Part shown: in pieces, positions 41,671 to 49,362 of the stretch
Position numbering within the stretch: the first letter of the stretch is position 1
Layout of the letters: each line of letters starts with the position of its first letter
Notes under the pieces: model-generated
What the model saw: the letters and a program-made list of their open reading frames with translations, nothing else
Databases searched by the model: none
Told to the model about the DNA's origin: nothing
Program-made: the position numbers and the translations under genes
Origin: JAOPZW01 sp963835295
GTDB lineage: Bacteria > Actinomycetota > Thermoleophilia > Solirubrobacterales > Solirubrobacteraceae
Assembly: GCA_963835295.1 (NCBI GenBank)
Contig: CAWIEX010000015.1
Location: 310,001-374,000, forward strand
Length of the DNA stretch: 64,000 nucleotides
Reading direction: 5' to 3'

Positions 41671-42884
41671 AGGCGAGGACCGGCGTCGGCGGGGGCCGGC
41701 GTCGCCGCGGCGAGTTTCGGCGCGCTGCCGGGCGGCGCGTGGCGGGCGGCCTCGCGGCCGCGGCGCTGCTGGCAGGCGGCTGCGGCGGCGGCGGGCAGAC
41801 CAAGACGGACACCGTGCACAGCACGACGACGAGGGTCGAGGTGCTCCAGCAGGCCGGCCAGAGCGAAGGCGGCTTCGACCCGCGCGGGATCTACGAGCGC
41901 GAGTCGCCAGGCGTCGTGACCGTCATCGCCACCGGCCTGGCGGAGCCGGGCAGCAGCAACTCCGCCGGCCTCGGCTCGGGCTTCGTCCTCTCCGGCGAGG
42001 GCGAGATCGCCACCAACGCGCACGTCGTCACGAGCGGCGAGGGCCCCGACATCCGCAAGGCCTCGGACGTCTTCGTGCGCTTCGCCGACGGCAATCAGGT
42101 CCCCGCCGAGGTCAAGGGCTTCGACCCCTTCGCCGACGTCGCGCTGCTCAAGATCGACCCCAAGGGCCTGACGCTGCGCCCGCTGCCGCTGGGCTCGACC
42201 AAGGACCTGCACGTCGGGGCGCCCGTGGCCGCCATCGGCAGCCCGTTCGGCGAGGAGCAGTCGCTCTCCGTCGGCGTCATCTCCGCGCTGGACCGCTCGA
42301 TCCAGTCGCTCACCGGCTTCGACACGACCGGCGCCATCCAGACCGACGCGGCGATCAACCACGGCAACTCAGGTGGGCCGCTGCTCGACGGGCGCGGGCG
42401 CGTGCTCGGCATCAACGCCCAGATCCAGACCTCCACCGGCGATGGCTCGGGGGTCGGGTTCGCCGTCCCGGCAGACACCGTCCGTCGCTCGCTGGGCCAG
42501 CTGCGCCGCGACGGGCGCGCGCGCTACGCCTACCTCGGGGTGGCCAGCGTCCCCGTCTACCCCCAGCTCGCGGCCCGCTTCAAGCTGCCGGTGCAGTCCG
42601 GGGCCTGGATCCAGGACGTGACCGCCGATGGCCCCGCCGCGCGCGCCCACCTCGAGCCCGGCGACCACACGGAGCGCTTCCAGGAGCGCTCCTTCCAGAC
42701 CGGCGGCGACGTGGTGACCGCCGTCCAGGGGCACCCGGTGCACGCCGAGAGCGACCTCGCCAAGGCCCTGCTCGACTACGAGCCGGGCGACACCGTGACG
42801 CTCGACGTCCGGCGCGGCGGCGAGCGCCGGCAGGTGCGCGTGAAGCTGGGTGAGCGGCCGCTCGACACGCCACGGCGGGGCTGA
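41667..42884 (+). CDS. HtrA/DegP-like serine protease lipoprotein with PDZ domain
   Basis: This 405-residue protein has a lipoprotein signal LAAAALLAGGC (lipid Cys39). Its trypsin-like domain has catalytic His119 (ATNAHVVTSG), Asp157 (FADVALLKID) and Ser235 (AAINHGNSGGPLL). The PDZ domain (~285-395) contains YLGVASVPVYPQLAARFKLP and the carboxylate-binding region. The PDZ insert GDHTERFQERSFQTGGDVV is slightly longer than usual. Start GTG 41667 overlaps the kinase stop, so the protease is translationally coupled to its presumed regulator. Confidence 0.94.
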   Translation: MKARTGVGGGRRRRGEFRRAAGRRVAGGLAAAALLAGGCGGGGQTKTDTVHSTTTRVEVLQQAGQSEGGFDPRGIYERESPGVVTVIATGLAEPGSSNSAGLGSGFVLSGEGEIATNAHVVTSGEGPDIRKASDVFVRFADGNQVPAEVKGFDPFADVALLKIDPKGLTLRPLPLGSTKDLHVGAPVAAIGSPFGEEQSLSVGVISALDRSIQSLTGFDTTGAIQTDAAINHGNSGGPLLDGRGRVLGINAQIQTSTGDGSGVGFAVPADTVRRSLGQLRRDGRARYAYLGVASVPVYPQLAARFKLPVQSGAWIQDVTADGPAARAHLEPGDHTERFQERSFQTGGDVVTAVQGHPVHAESDLAKALLDYEPGDTVTLDVRRGGERRQVRVKLGERPLDTPRRG

Positions 42885-42888
42885 CAGC

Positions 42889-42894
42889 TACTCT
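42889..42894 (+). promoter_or_regulatory. Putative -10 box (TACTCT) of treT
   Basis: TACTCT is followed by 7 nt and then GTG 42902. It overlaps the protease gene's stop region. Confidence 0.45.
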
Positions 42895-42901
42895 CCCGCG
42901 C

Positions 42902-44134
42902 GTGCTCCAGCCGGTCGCCGTCGGATCGAAGACTCTTGCGGACTACACGCACATCGTCGGGCGCGACCTCGTCGAGGAGATCCGCGAGCTCGCCGAGCCC
43001 CTGAGGGGCTCGCGCGTCGTGCATGTCTCGGCCACCGCGTTCGGCGGCGGGGTGAGCGAGATCCTCTACACCCTCGTGCCGCTCATGAAGGACGTCGGGC
43101 TCGACGTCGAGTGGCAGGTCATCTACGGCCGCGAGGAGTTCTTCAACGCGACCAAGCTCATGCACAACGCGCTGCAGGGCGCGCCGGAGGACCTCAGCGA
43201 CGAGCAGTGGGACACCTGGCGCAGCTACAACGAGATGAACGCGCGCGAGCTGGTCGGGGGCTGGGACGTCGCCCTCATCCACGACCCCCAGCCCGCGGCG
43301 CTGCACACGCTGGTGCCCGAGAAGGCGCGCGGCTGGGTGTGGCGCTGCCACATCGACATGTCCTCGCCCAACCCGGAGACGATGGGCAAGCTGCTGCCCT
43401 ACATCTCGACCTACCCGCAGTCGCTCTTCCACGTCCGCGACTACGTGCCCGCGGGTATGGGCGGCCAGATCAACATCGTGCCGCCGGCCATCGACCCGCT
43501 GGCGCCGAAGAACATGGCGCTGTCGCCCGAGGACGCCGCCTATGTGTGCGAGCAGTTCGGCATCGACGTCGACCGGCCGCTGATGACCCAGGTGTCGCGC
43601 TTCGACCCATGGAAGGACCCCCTGGGCGTGATCGACGCCTACCGGATCGTCAAGGAGAAGATTTCGTCGGTTCAGCTCGCGCTGGTCGGCTCGATGGCCT
43701 CCGACGACCCCGAGGGCTGGGACTTCTTCAACGCCACCATCGCGCACGCCGACGGCGACCCGGACGTCCACATCCTCAACAACTTCAACAACGTGGGCTC
43801 GATCGAGGTCAACGCCTTCCAGTCGCAGTCCGACGTGCTGATCCAGAAGTCCACGCGCGAGGGCTTCGGCCTGACCGTGACCGAGGCGATCTGGAAGGGG
43901 CGGCCCTTCATCGGCGGCAACGTCGGCGGCATCCCGCTGCAGATCGAGAACGGAGTGAGCGGCTACCTCGTCGACAGCGTCGACGCCTGCGCCGCGCGCA
44001 CGCTGGACATCCTCAGGGACCCGGCGCTCGGCAAGGCGCTCGGCCGGCGCGGCAAGGAGCACGTCCGCAAGCACTTCCTCACGCCGCGTTACCTGCGCGA
44101 CTACCTGAGGATCTTCACGGAGCTGCTGGCGTAA
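42902..44134 (+). CDS. treT: Trehalose glycosyltransferring synthase/phosphorylase-like GT4 (TreT)
   Basis: This 410-residue GT-B retaining glycosyltransferase resembles TreT, which makes trehalose from NDP-glucose and glucose. The N-domain has VVHVSATAFGGGVSEILYTL (~39-58) with the family GGG motif, ALIHDPQPAALH and WRCHIDMSSPNPETM (~140-154). The C-domain has QVSRFDPWKDPLGVIDAYRI (~235-254) and STREGFGLTVTEAIWKGRP (~317-335, the ExxxxxxxE motif). Those features are shared by TreT and trehalose phosphorylase. It lies 10 nt upstream of otsA. Start GTG 42902. Confidence 0.88.
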   Translation: MLQPVAVGSKTLADYTHIVGRDLVEEIRELAEPLRGSRVVHVSATAFGGGVSEILYTLVPLMKDVGLDVEWQVIYGREEFFNATKLMHNALQGAPEDLSDEQWDTWRSYNEMNARELVGGWDVALIHDPQPAALHTLVPEKARGWVWRCHIDMSSPNPETMGKLLPYISTYPQSLFHVRDYVPAGMGGQINIVPPAIDPLAPKNMALSPEDAAYVCEQFGIDVDRPLMTQVSRFDPWKDPLGVIDAYRIVKEKISSVQLALVGSMASDDPEGWDFFNATIAHADGDPDVHILNNFNNVGSIEVNAFQSQSDVLIQKSTREGFGLTVTEAIWKGRPFIGGNVGGIPLQIENGVSGYLVDSVDACAARTLDILRDPALGKALGRRGKEHVRKHFLTPRYLRDYLRIFTELLA

Positions 44135-44144
44135 GGTCCAGCTG

Positions 44145-45617
44145 ATGCCCGATTCGCGCGGTCCGCTCGTCCTGGTCTCCAACCGAGGCCCGGTGACCTT
44201 CCAGGACGACGGCAGTGTCAAGCGTGGGACGGGCGGGCTGGTCACGGCCCTGACCGGGCTGGCGTCGCATCGCGACGCGGTGTGGATCGCCTCGGCCCTG
44301 ACCGACGGCGACGCCCGCAAGGCCCACGAGGCCGAGGGCAAGGCGCTCACGGTGCACTCGCCGGCGGGCGGCGAGTACCAGGTGCGCCTGGTCGTCAGCG
44401 ACCCCGAGGCCTACGACCGCTTCTACAACATCTTCGCCAACCCGATGCTGTGGTTCATCCAGCACTACCTCTGGGACCTCTCGAACGCCCCGGACGTGCG
44501 GCGCAACGAGGTGGAGGCGTTCGAGTACGGCTACAACGTCGTCAACGAGGACCTCGCCACCGCGGTCATCGAGGAGATCGAGGGCGAGGACGAGCCGGTG
44601 GTGATGGTCCACGACTACCACCTCTACACGCTGCCCGCGCTCGTGCGCCGCGCGCGCCCGGACGTCTTCCTGCACCACTTCGTGCACATCCCGTGGACGC
44701 AGAGCGACGCCTGGCGCGTGCTGCCCCAGAAGATCCGCGAGGAGCTCTACTGCGGCCTTCTCTCCAACGACATCATCGGCTTCCACACGTCCTCTTACCG
44801 GCGCAACTTCCTGCAGTGCTGCCGCGACCTCATGGACCTCGACGTCGACTTCGAGGCCGGCGTCGTGCACTTCGAGGACCGCGAGGTGTGGGTGCGCAGC
44901 TACCCGCTGCCGATCGACGCCAAGGCGCTGTTCAACGTCGCCTCCTCCGACGGCGTGGCCGACCAGGAGCAGGAGCTCCTGCGCCGCCGGCGCGACCACC
45001 TGATCCTCCGCGTCGACCGCGCCGACCTGTCCAAGAACGTCCTGCGCGGCTTCTCGGCCTTCGACCTCTTCCTCGAGCAGCACCCGGAGTTCCGCGAGCG
45101 CATCACCTTCATCGCGCAGCTCATGCCCTCGCGCACGGACGTCCCGGAGTACGCCGAGTACCTCGAGCGCATCGAGGCTCTCGTGGCCGTGGTCAACCAC
45201 CGCCACGGCACGCCCGACTGGATGCCGATCCAGCTCAAGCTCCGCGACGACCTCGAGGAGGCGGTCGCGGCCTACAAGCACTACGACGTCCTGCTCGTGA
45301 ACGCGATGTTCGACGGGATGAACCTCGTGGCCAAGGAGGGCCCGATGGTCAACGAGCGCGACGGCGTCTCGATCCTCTCGGAGAACACCGGCGCGCACGA
45401 GGAGCTCGGCGAGCACGCACTGAGCGTCAACCCGTTCGACATCCAGGCGCTGGCGGACTCGATCCACGCGGCGCTGACGATGCAGCCCGCCGAGCGCGCG
45501 CGGCGCCTGCGCGGGCTGAAGGACATCGTCACCGCCCGCGACCCGGGCGACTGGATCGACGAGCAGCTCCACGACATCCGCGCCAAGGCGGCGCAGACGG
45601 CGGCGGAGCGGTCGTAG
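44145..45617 (+). CDS. otsA: Trehalose-6-phosphate synthase OtsA (GT20)
   Basis: This enzyme transfers glucose from a nucleotide sugar to glucose-6-phosphate. The 490 residues start with PLVLVSNRGPVTF and KRGTGGLVTALTGLA (phosphate and nucleotide loop). They continue with VVMVHDYHLYTLPALVRRAR (~147-166), HHFVHIPWTQSDAW and NDIIGFHTSSYRRNFLQ. The C-terminal NDP-binding region contains FDGMNLVAKEGPMVNERDG and LSENTGAHEELG. No otsB phosphatase is in the window. With treT it gives two routes to trehalose, an osmoprotectant. Confidence 0.95.
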   Translation: MPDSRGPLVLVSNRGPVTFQDDGSVKRGTGGLVTALTGLASHRDAVWIASALTDGDARKAHEAEGKALTVHSPAGGEYQVRLVVSDPEAYDRFYNIFANPMLWFIQHYLWDLSNAPDVRRNEVEAFEYGYNVVNEDLATAVIEEIEGEDEPVVMVHDYHLYTLPALVRRARPDVFLHHFVHIPWTQSDAWRVLPQKIREELYCGLLSNDIIGFHTSSYRRNFLQCCRDLMDLDVDFEAGVVHFEDREVWVRSYPLPIDAKALFNVASSDGVADQEQELLRRRRDHLILRVDRADLSKNVLRGFSAFDLFLEQHPEFRERITFIAQLMPSRTDVPEYAEYLERIEALVAVVNHRHGTPDWMPIQLKLRDDLEEAVAAYKHYDVLLVNAMFDGMNLVAKEGPMVNERDGVSILSENTGAHEELGEHALSVNPFDIQALADSIHAALTMQPAERARRLRGLKDIVTARDPGDWIDEQLHDIRAKAAQTAAERS

Positions 45618-45728
45618 GCGCCGTCGGTTGCGGTTCGCGTTTTGCGGTGGGGTCGTCCGCGCGCGTGTGCGGTGCTGCGCGGCGAGGCATCGAGGGAGAG
45701 GGCTCGCCACGCGCGGGCGGAGCGCACC

Positions 45729-45767
45729 GTCCTGCCCTGAGGTCGTCCTGGCGCCCAAGGGCAGGAC
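45729..45767. repeat. 39-bp dispersed palindromic element, copy 3
   Basis: It has both perfect 9-bp arms GTCCTGCCC/GGGCAGGAC and a centre TGAGGTCGTCCTGGCGCCCAA. It sits between convergent otsA and the repeat-rich protein gene. The companion block here, GCATCGAGGGAGAGG at ~45687-45701, lies on the other side and on the opposite strand relative to copies 1 and 2. That means the element is inverted as a unit while its palindromic core reads similarly both ways. The rest of 45618-45787 shows no gene. Confidence 0.7.
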
Positions 45768-45787
45768 AGCTCCCACCGACGGCGGCG

Positions 45788-46384
45788 TCACGGGAGCCCG
45801 AACTCGGCGACGGCCGGGTCGACTGGCGGCGCGGGCGGCTTCGGCGGCGGCCGCCTCTCCACGCGCGGCGGCCGCTTCACCGGCGGCCGCTTCACCGGCG
45901 GCGGCTCCACGGACGGGGGCCGCTCCACTTGCGCTTGGCGCTCCGTCCGGGCCTGCCGCTCCGCCCGGGCCTGCCGCTCCGCCCGCACCCGCCGCTCCCT
46001 CGCCGCCCGCGCCTCCGCCCGCACCCGCCGCTCCCTCGCCGCCCGCTTCTCCGCCCGAACCCGCCGCTCCGCGATTGCCCGCCGCTCCCTCGCCGCCCGC
46101 TCCTCCGCCCGAACTTGCCGCTCCGCGATTGCCCGCCGCTCCGCACGCGCGCGCCGCTGCACCTCGGCCCGTCGCTCCCTCGCCGCCCCCTTCTCCCCCC
46201 GCCCCACTCCACCATTCGGCGACCCCGGCCCCGCGCCCGCAGGCATGGCCGTCGCCGGCGGGAGCCGTGGCCCGCTCCCGCTGACGCGCGGCCAGACCGC
46301 GACCACCAGCCCGAGCGCGACGAGCGCCGCCAGGCGGGCGACGTTGTCCCAGCGGATCCTGCGCCACACGCCGTCGGGGCCCAT
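45788..46384 (-). CDS. Membrane-anchored Arg/Glu/Ala repeat protein of unknown function
   Basis: The 198-residue product has a short basic N-terminus and one transmembrane helix (VARLAALVALGLVVAVW, ~15-31). A Pro/Gly linker leads into ~85 residues of alternating Arg, Glu and Ala (units like ERRAIAERRVRAEKRA), predicted to be one long charged single helix or coiled coil. A Pro/Lys/Arg-rich tail with PPVKRPPVKRPP follows. A 54-bp (18-residue) unit is repeated almost exactly at ~46043-46096 and ~46097-46150. No family recognised. A long open frame exists on the opposite strand, as expected from the repeat composition. The gene diverges from rpsF. Confidence 0.6.
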   Translation of the reverse strand: MGPDGVWRRIRWDNVARLAALVALGLVVAVWPRVSGSGPRLPPATAMPAGAGPGSPNGGVGRGEKGAARERRAEVQRRARAERRAIAERQVRAEERAARERRAIAERRVRAEKRAARERRVRAEARAARERRVRAERQARAERQARTERQAQVERPPSVEPPPVKRPPVKRPPRVERRPPPKPPAPPVDPAVAEFGLP

Positions 46385-46425
46385 CGCGGCTGCTAGGCAG
46401 CCGGCGCGGCGCCTTCGCCCCCTGC

Positions 46426-46431
46426 TATCTT
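46426..46431 (+). promoter_or_regulatory. Putative -10 box (TATCTT) of the rpsF-ssb transcript
   Basis: TATCTT lies 33 nt before ATG 46465, leaving a short GC-rich leader without an obvious Shine-Dalgarno. Confidence 0.4.
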
Positions 46432-46464
46432 CCGCCGCCGCCGTCCATCGCCGGCGAACTTCTC

Positions 46465-46890
46465 ATGGCTGCACCTGAACCCCTTTACGACCTCGTCCTG
46501 CTGCTCGACACGAGCGCACCCGAGGACCAGCGCAAGAAGGTCCTCGCCGACACCGAGGCCACGATCTCGTCGGCCGGCACGATCGTGAGCGATCACGACT
46601 GGGGCACCCGTGCCCTGGCCTACGAGATCCGCCACCGCACCGACGCCGAGTACCACCTTCTGCAGTTCCACGGCCCGGCCACGCTGCTGGCCAACCTGCA
46701 GCGCTCGCTGCGGATCGCCGACGGCGTCCTTCGCTTCCGAATCGTCAAGCTCGCTCCGGGCACGCCCGCCCCGACCGAGCTGCCGCGCGCCGAGGCTCCG
46801 GCCGCCGCGCCGGCGCCTGCCGCAGAGCGCGCCCCGGCCCCCGCGCCGGAGGCCGCCGAGGCAGAGGCCGAAGCGCCTTCCGCCGCGTAG
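46465..46890 (+). CDS. rpsF: Ribosomal protein bS6
   Basis: This 141-residue small-subunit protein binds 16S rRNA together with bS18. LYDLVLLLDTSAPEDQRKKV and the central DHDWGTRALAYEIRHRTDAEYHLLQF region are typical of S6, with LRIADGVLRFRIVKL ending the fold at ~97. A 44-residue Ala/Pro/Glu tail follows (e.g. APAAAPAPAAERAPAPAPEA), longer than in most S6 proteins. It heads the conserved rpsF-ssb-rpsR-rplI cluster, which is interrupted here after ssb. Confidence 0.95.
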   Translation: MAAPEPLYDLVLLLDTSAPEDQRKKVLADTEATISSAGTIVSDHDWGTRALAYEIRHRTDAEYHLLQFHGPATLLANLQRSLRIADGVLRFRIVKLAPGTPAPTELPRAEAPAAAPAPAAERAPAPAPEAAEAEAEAPSAA

Positions 46891-46980
46891 CGGCCGCGGT
46901 CTGCCCCGCCTTCACGGCGACTCTGCAACAAAAGCGCGGAGAAAGCGGGCTCTTCGCCGGGTTCGCTCCGAGGCCGTGTC

Positions 46981-46986
46981 TAGACT
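46981..46986 (+). promoter_or_regulatory. Putative -10 box (TAGACT) upstream of ssb
   Basis: TAGACT lies 53 nt before ATG 47040. The leader contains GAAGGGAG as a likely ribosome-binding site, so ssb would have its own conventional leader-bearing transcript. Confidence 0.4.
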
Positions 46987-47039
46987 CGATCGCAGACGAG
47001 TTCCGCGACGACTGTTCGCCCCCGAAGGGAGCAACCCCA

Positions 47040-47519
47040 ATGGCAGCCTCAAACATCAACCGGGTGATCATCACCGGCAACCTGACCGCCGATCCCGAGC
47101 TGCGCTCGCTGCCGAGCGGCACCTCGCTGTGCAAGCTCCGGGTGGCGTGCAACACGCGCCGCAAGGACAACTCGACCAACGAGTGGGTCGACAAGCCCAA
47201 CTACTTCGACGTCACCGTGTGGGGCGCGCAGGGCGAGAACTGCGCCCGCTACCTGTCCAAGGGCCGCCCGGTGGCCATCGACGGGCGGCTGGAGTGGCGT
47301 GAGTGGGAGAGCCCCGAGGGCCAGAAGCGCCAGGCAATCGACATCATCGCCGACACGGTCCAGTTCCTCTCCAGCCCTCGCGACGACGCCGGCGGCGGCA
47401 ACGGCGGCGGCTTCACGCCACGCTCGGACATCCCCGCCGACACGGGCGACTTCGCGGCCGCCCCCGCGGGCGGCGGCTCGGGTCCCTCGGCCCCGGCCGA
47501 CGACGACATCCCGTTCTGA
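47040..47519 (+). CDS. ssb: Single-stranded DNA-binding protein
   Basis: This 159-residue OB-fold protein coats ssDNA at forks and in repair. NINRVIITGNLTADPELRSL is the N-terminal strand pair. KPNYFDVTVWGAQGENCARY carries the conserved aromatic DNA-contact region, and KGRPVAIDGRLEWREWESPE follows. A flexible Gly/Pro/Ala tail ends in the canonical DDDIPF tip for partner binding. The GGAG-type ribosome-binding site is 10 nt upstream. The gene is the last before the IS110-family insertion. Confidence 0.97.
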   Translation: MAASNINRVIITGNLTADPELRSLPSGTSLCKLRVACNTRRKDNSTNEWVDKPNYFDVTVWGAQGENCARYLSKGRPVAIDGRLEWREWESPEGQKRQAIDIIADTVQFLSSPRDDAGGGNGGGFTPRSDIPADTGDFAAAPAGGGSGPSAPADDDIPF

Positions 47520-47866
47520 TATGGCGTGACGCCTGCTGAGCGCAGGGTTTGGTGGCGGGCTCGCGTTGGCGGGTCCGCTGTCGTTGCGGCGAGGGGTGGA
47601 GCTCGGGGCTCCCGGGGTCCGACGTCCGGGGAACCAGGCAGCGCGACTGCGATGGTCAGCCTGATATGCGGGGACTCGCTCACCCCATGACCGTGGGTTC
47701 GCCGCGGGTCGCTCTCTAGGAGCGGGCGCTCCGGACGCCGGTGGGCGTCGATGGTGCCCATAGAACGGACGCGACCCGAATCCAGTGCGGCGCTTGCTGG
47801 CCCTTGTGGTGAACGTCGGACCCCGGCAGCGTCGAGCCGCCGGGGTCACGGAAGTGTCGTCGCGGA
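47520..47866. other. Intergenic region between ssb and the IS110-family gene
   Basis: This 347-bp region has no supported gene. A short hairpin CCTGC-TGAGC-GCAGG followed by GTTTGG at 47533-47547 is a possible ssb terminator. CCCCGGC (47821-47827) pairs with GCCGGGG (47839-47845) 21 nt beyond the transposase stop on its strand. Part of this region probably belongs to the insertion element. Confidence 0.4.
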
Positions 47867-48961
47867 TTAGTCCAGCGTCGCGGCCTCCCAGCAGAAGCAC
47901 GCCAGTTCGCGGGCGTTAGCGATCGTGATCACACCGGCAGGCTTGTTGCGTGCCTTCATCTGCGTGTAGCGCTTGTGTAGGCGCACCTGTGCGCGCCAGG
48001 CGATCGCCACGACGCGCGGATCGATGTCCTGCTGGCGGCGAGCGAGCGTGGTGCCGGTGGCTGGCAAGCGCCGGTAGTGCCAGGCGGCCTCGACCAGCAG
48101 CCGACGGGCGTGACTGGATCCCGCCTTGGTGATCGCGCCCAGACGGCGCTTGCTGTCGGTGGTGTATTCGGCCGGGACGATCCCCAGGAACGCCGCCAGC
48201 TGCGAGGGCTTGGCGAAGCGATGAAAGTCGCCGACCTCGCAGCACAGGCCGACCGCCGATAGCGTGCCCAGGCCGCGGAAGCAGCGCAGTCGGTAGGCCG
48301 TCTGCGCGAACGGCGCCGAGGGCAGCAGCTCCTCGATCGTGGCCTCGAGGTCCTTGCGGCGCCGGTGGAGCTGCTGGACGGCGTTGACGTACTCGCCGAC
48401 GACAATCCGCGAGGCCAGGTCGTCGAACTTCAACCGGACGATCCAATCGATGTGACGATCGGTCCACGTCGAGCCCGCCTCGTAGCGCAACCCGCGACGC
48501 AGCAGCATCTTGCTCAAACGATGGCGCGCCCGCGAGAGGTCCTGACGGGCGTCCTCGCGAGCGCGAACGAGGTCGCGCAGCGCCTCTTCTTCCTCGCTGG
48601 GGACGCGAACGAACGACAGGCCGCCGGCGGCGAGCTGGCGCCCCAGCCGCTCAGCGTCGCGCGCGTCGGTCTTGATCCGATCGGTCGGCTTGCGCGGGAT
48701 CAGCCCGGGCGCGCAGACGCGCATGTCGATACCACGCTCGCGCGCCACCCGCGCGAGCTTCATCCCCGTCGGCCCAGCCTCATAGACCGCGATCACCCGA
48801 CCCTCGAAACCAGCCAAGAAGTCCACCACCGCCTTCTCCGGGGCGCCGCGTAATTTCGCGCGCGACAACTCTCCGGTGTCCTTGTCGAGGACCGCGACCG
48901 TGGTTTGCGTCGCGTGGACGTCCAGCCCAACCCAGCGGGTAGCTTCCGCCAAGGTCAGCAC
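47867..48961 (-). CDS. IS110-family transposase (DEDD recombinase with Tnp20 C-domain)
   Basis: This 364-residue protein has an N-terminal RuvC-like DEDD domain: WVGLDVHATQTTVAVLDKDT (first Asp), VIAVYEAGPTGMKLARVA (Glu), and DRIKTDARDAERLGRQLAAG (Asp pair at ~115-122). A helical middle is followed by the Tnp20 domain with its catalytic-Ser region, LRCFRGLGTLSAVGLCCEVG and SQLAAFLGIVPAEYTTDSKR then LGAITKAGSSHARRLLVEAA (~250-310). This is the classical IS110 architecture. Start GTG 48961 is preceded by GGGAG; the upstream frame to 49147 has no family support. It is transcribed against the surrounding ribosomal genes. Confidence 0.93.
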   Translation of the reverse strand: MLTLAEATRWVGLDVHATQTTVAVLDKDTGELSRAKLRGAPEKAVVDFLAGFEGRVIAVYEAGPTGMKLARVARERGIDMRVCAPGLIPRKPTDRIKTDARDAERLGRQLAAGGLSFVRVPSEEEEALRDLVRAREDARQDLSRARHRLSKMLLRRGLRYEAGSTWTDRHIDWIVRLKFDDLASRIVVGEYVNAVQQLHRRRKDLEATIEELLPSAPFAQTAYRLRCFRGLGTLSAVGLCCEVGDFHRFAKPSQLAAFLGIVPAEYTTDSKRRLGAITKAGSSHARRLLVEAAWHYRRLPATGTTLARRQQDIDPRVVAIAWRAQVRLHKRYTQMKARNKPAGVITIANARELACFCWEAATLD

Positions 48962-49076
48962 CTCCCAGCTATGTGTCGGCCCACGCCGCCGCCAACACTG
49001 GCCGCGTGAGGCGTTCGCCCGGGCGTCGGGTACCAGCCGCCGTCCGGGCCACGCAAGGCTGCGTGAGGTGCTGACC
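48953..49076 (-). ncRNA. Structured leader of the IS110-family transposase (candidate bridge RNA region)
   Basis: GGTCAGCACCTC (48953-48964) and GAGGTGCTGACC (49065-49076) are a perfect 12-bp inverted repeat 100 nt apart. The transposase GTG start (48961-48959) lies inside one arm, so in the mRNA the start codon would be paired. A smaller hairpin CACGCA-AGGC-TGCGTG is nested at 49050-49065. Bridge RNAs of IS110-group elements arise from this 5' noncoding region. Assignment as bridge RNA is inference; target- and donor-binding loops were not identified. Confidence 0.45.
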
Positions 49077-49194
49077 CTTCTACTCAGACCGGACGGAAAA
49101 CCACTCCACCCGAGCCCGACACGCAACCCCTCCCTCGACGCCCCCACGGCGCAACACCAGCCCCGAGCGCACCCGCCATACGGTCTAGGTATCT

Positions 49195-49235
49195 GACGAC
49201 GCCTCCTGCGCCCGTCGGGCGCGGGAGGCGTCGTC
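49195..49235. terminator. Long GC-rich hairpin upstream of the rpsR segment
   Basis: GACGACGCCTCC (49195-49206) pairs perfectly with GGAGGCGTCGTC (49224-49235), and the interior GCGCCC/GGGCGC pairs again across a 3-nt loop. That gives about 18-19 bp in 41 nt. No T-run follows on either strand. It may be a terminator insulating the ribosomal genes from the element, or an element end. Confidence 0.55.
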
Positions 49236-49362
49236 GCCGGCTGACGTCCATGCGCTACCGATGGCGGTGTCCGATCGGGCGCCTGCGCTTGTCGCGGGTC
49301 ACGCGAGGGTATCCAGCGCGCACGCGCCAGGTCCAGCGCGCCGACGCAGAGGAAGCCCCGCG

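Larger units (their letters stand above)
47820..49194 (-). mobile_element. IS110-family insertion element (ends approximate)
   Basis: One transposase gene plus flanking noncoding sequence separates rpsF-ssb from rpsR-rplI, which are normally contiguous. IS110 elements lack conventional terminal inverted repeats, so the ends cannot be fixed from a single copy; the limits given span the hairpins on each side. About 230 bp of noncoding sequence precedes the transposase on its 5' side, where IS110-group elements encode their bridge RNA. Confidence 0.6.

Noticed and set aside
46040..46160. CRISPR-like array in the repeat region
   Set aside because: The 54-bp repeats are adjacent without spacers and stay in one open reading frame, so they are a coding tandem repeat.
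44282..46396. 704-codon open frame antisense/out of frame over otsA and the repeat protein
   Set aside because: It is a by-product of high GC and codon-position bias (Arg/Ala/Pro-rich translation, no domain); otsA in the other frame is unambiguous.
48962..49147. N-terminal extension of the IS110-family transposase
   Set aside because: The added residues have no similarity to IS110 proteins and come from the structured leader; GTG 48961 with GGGAG is the family-consistent start.
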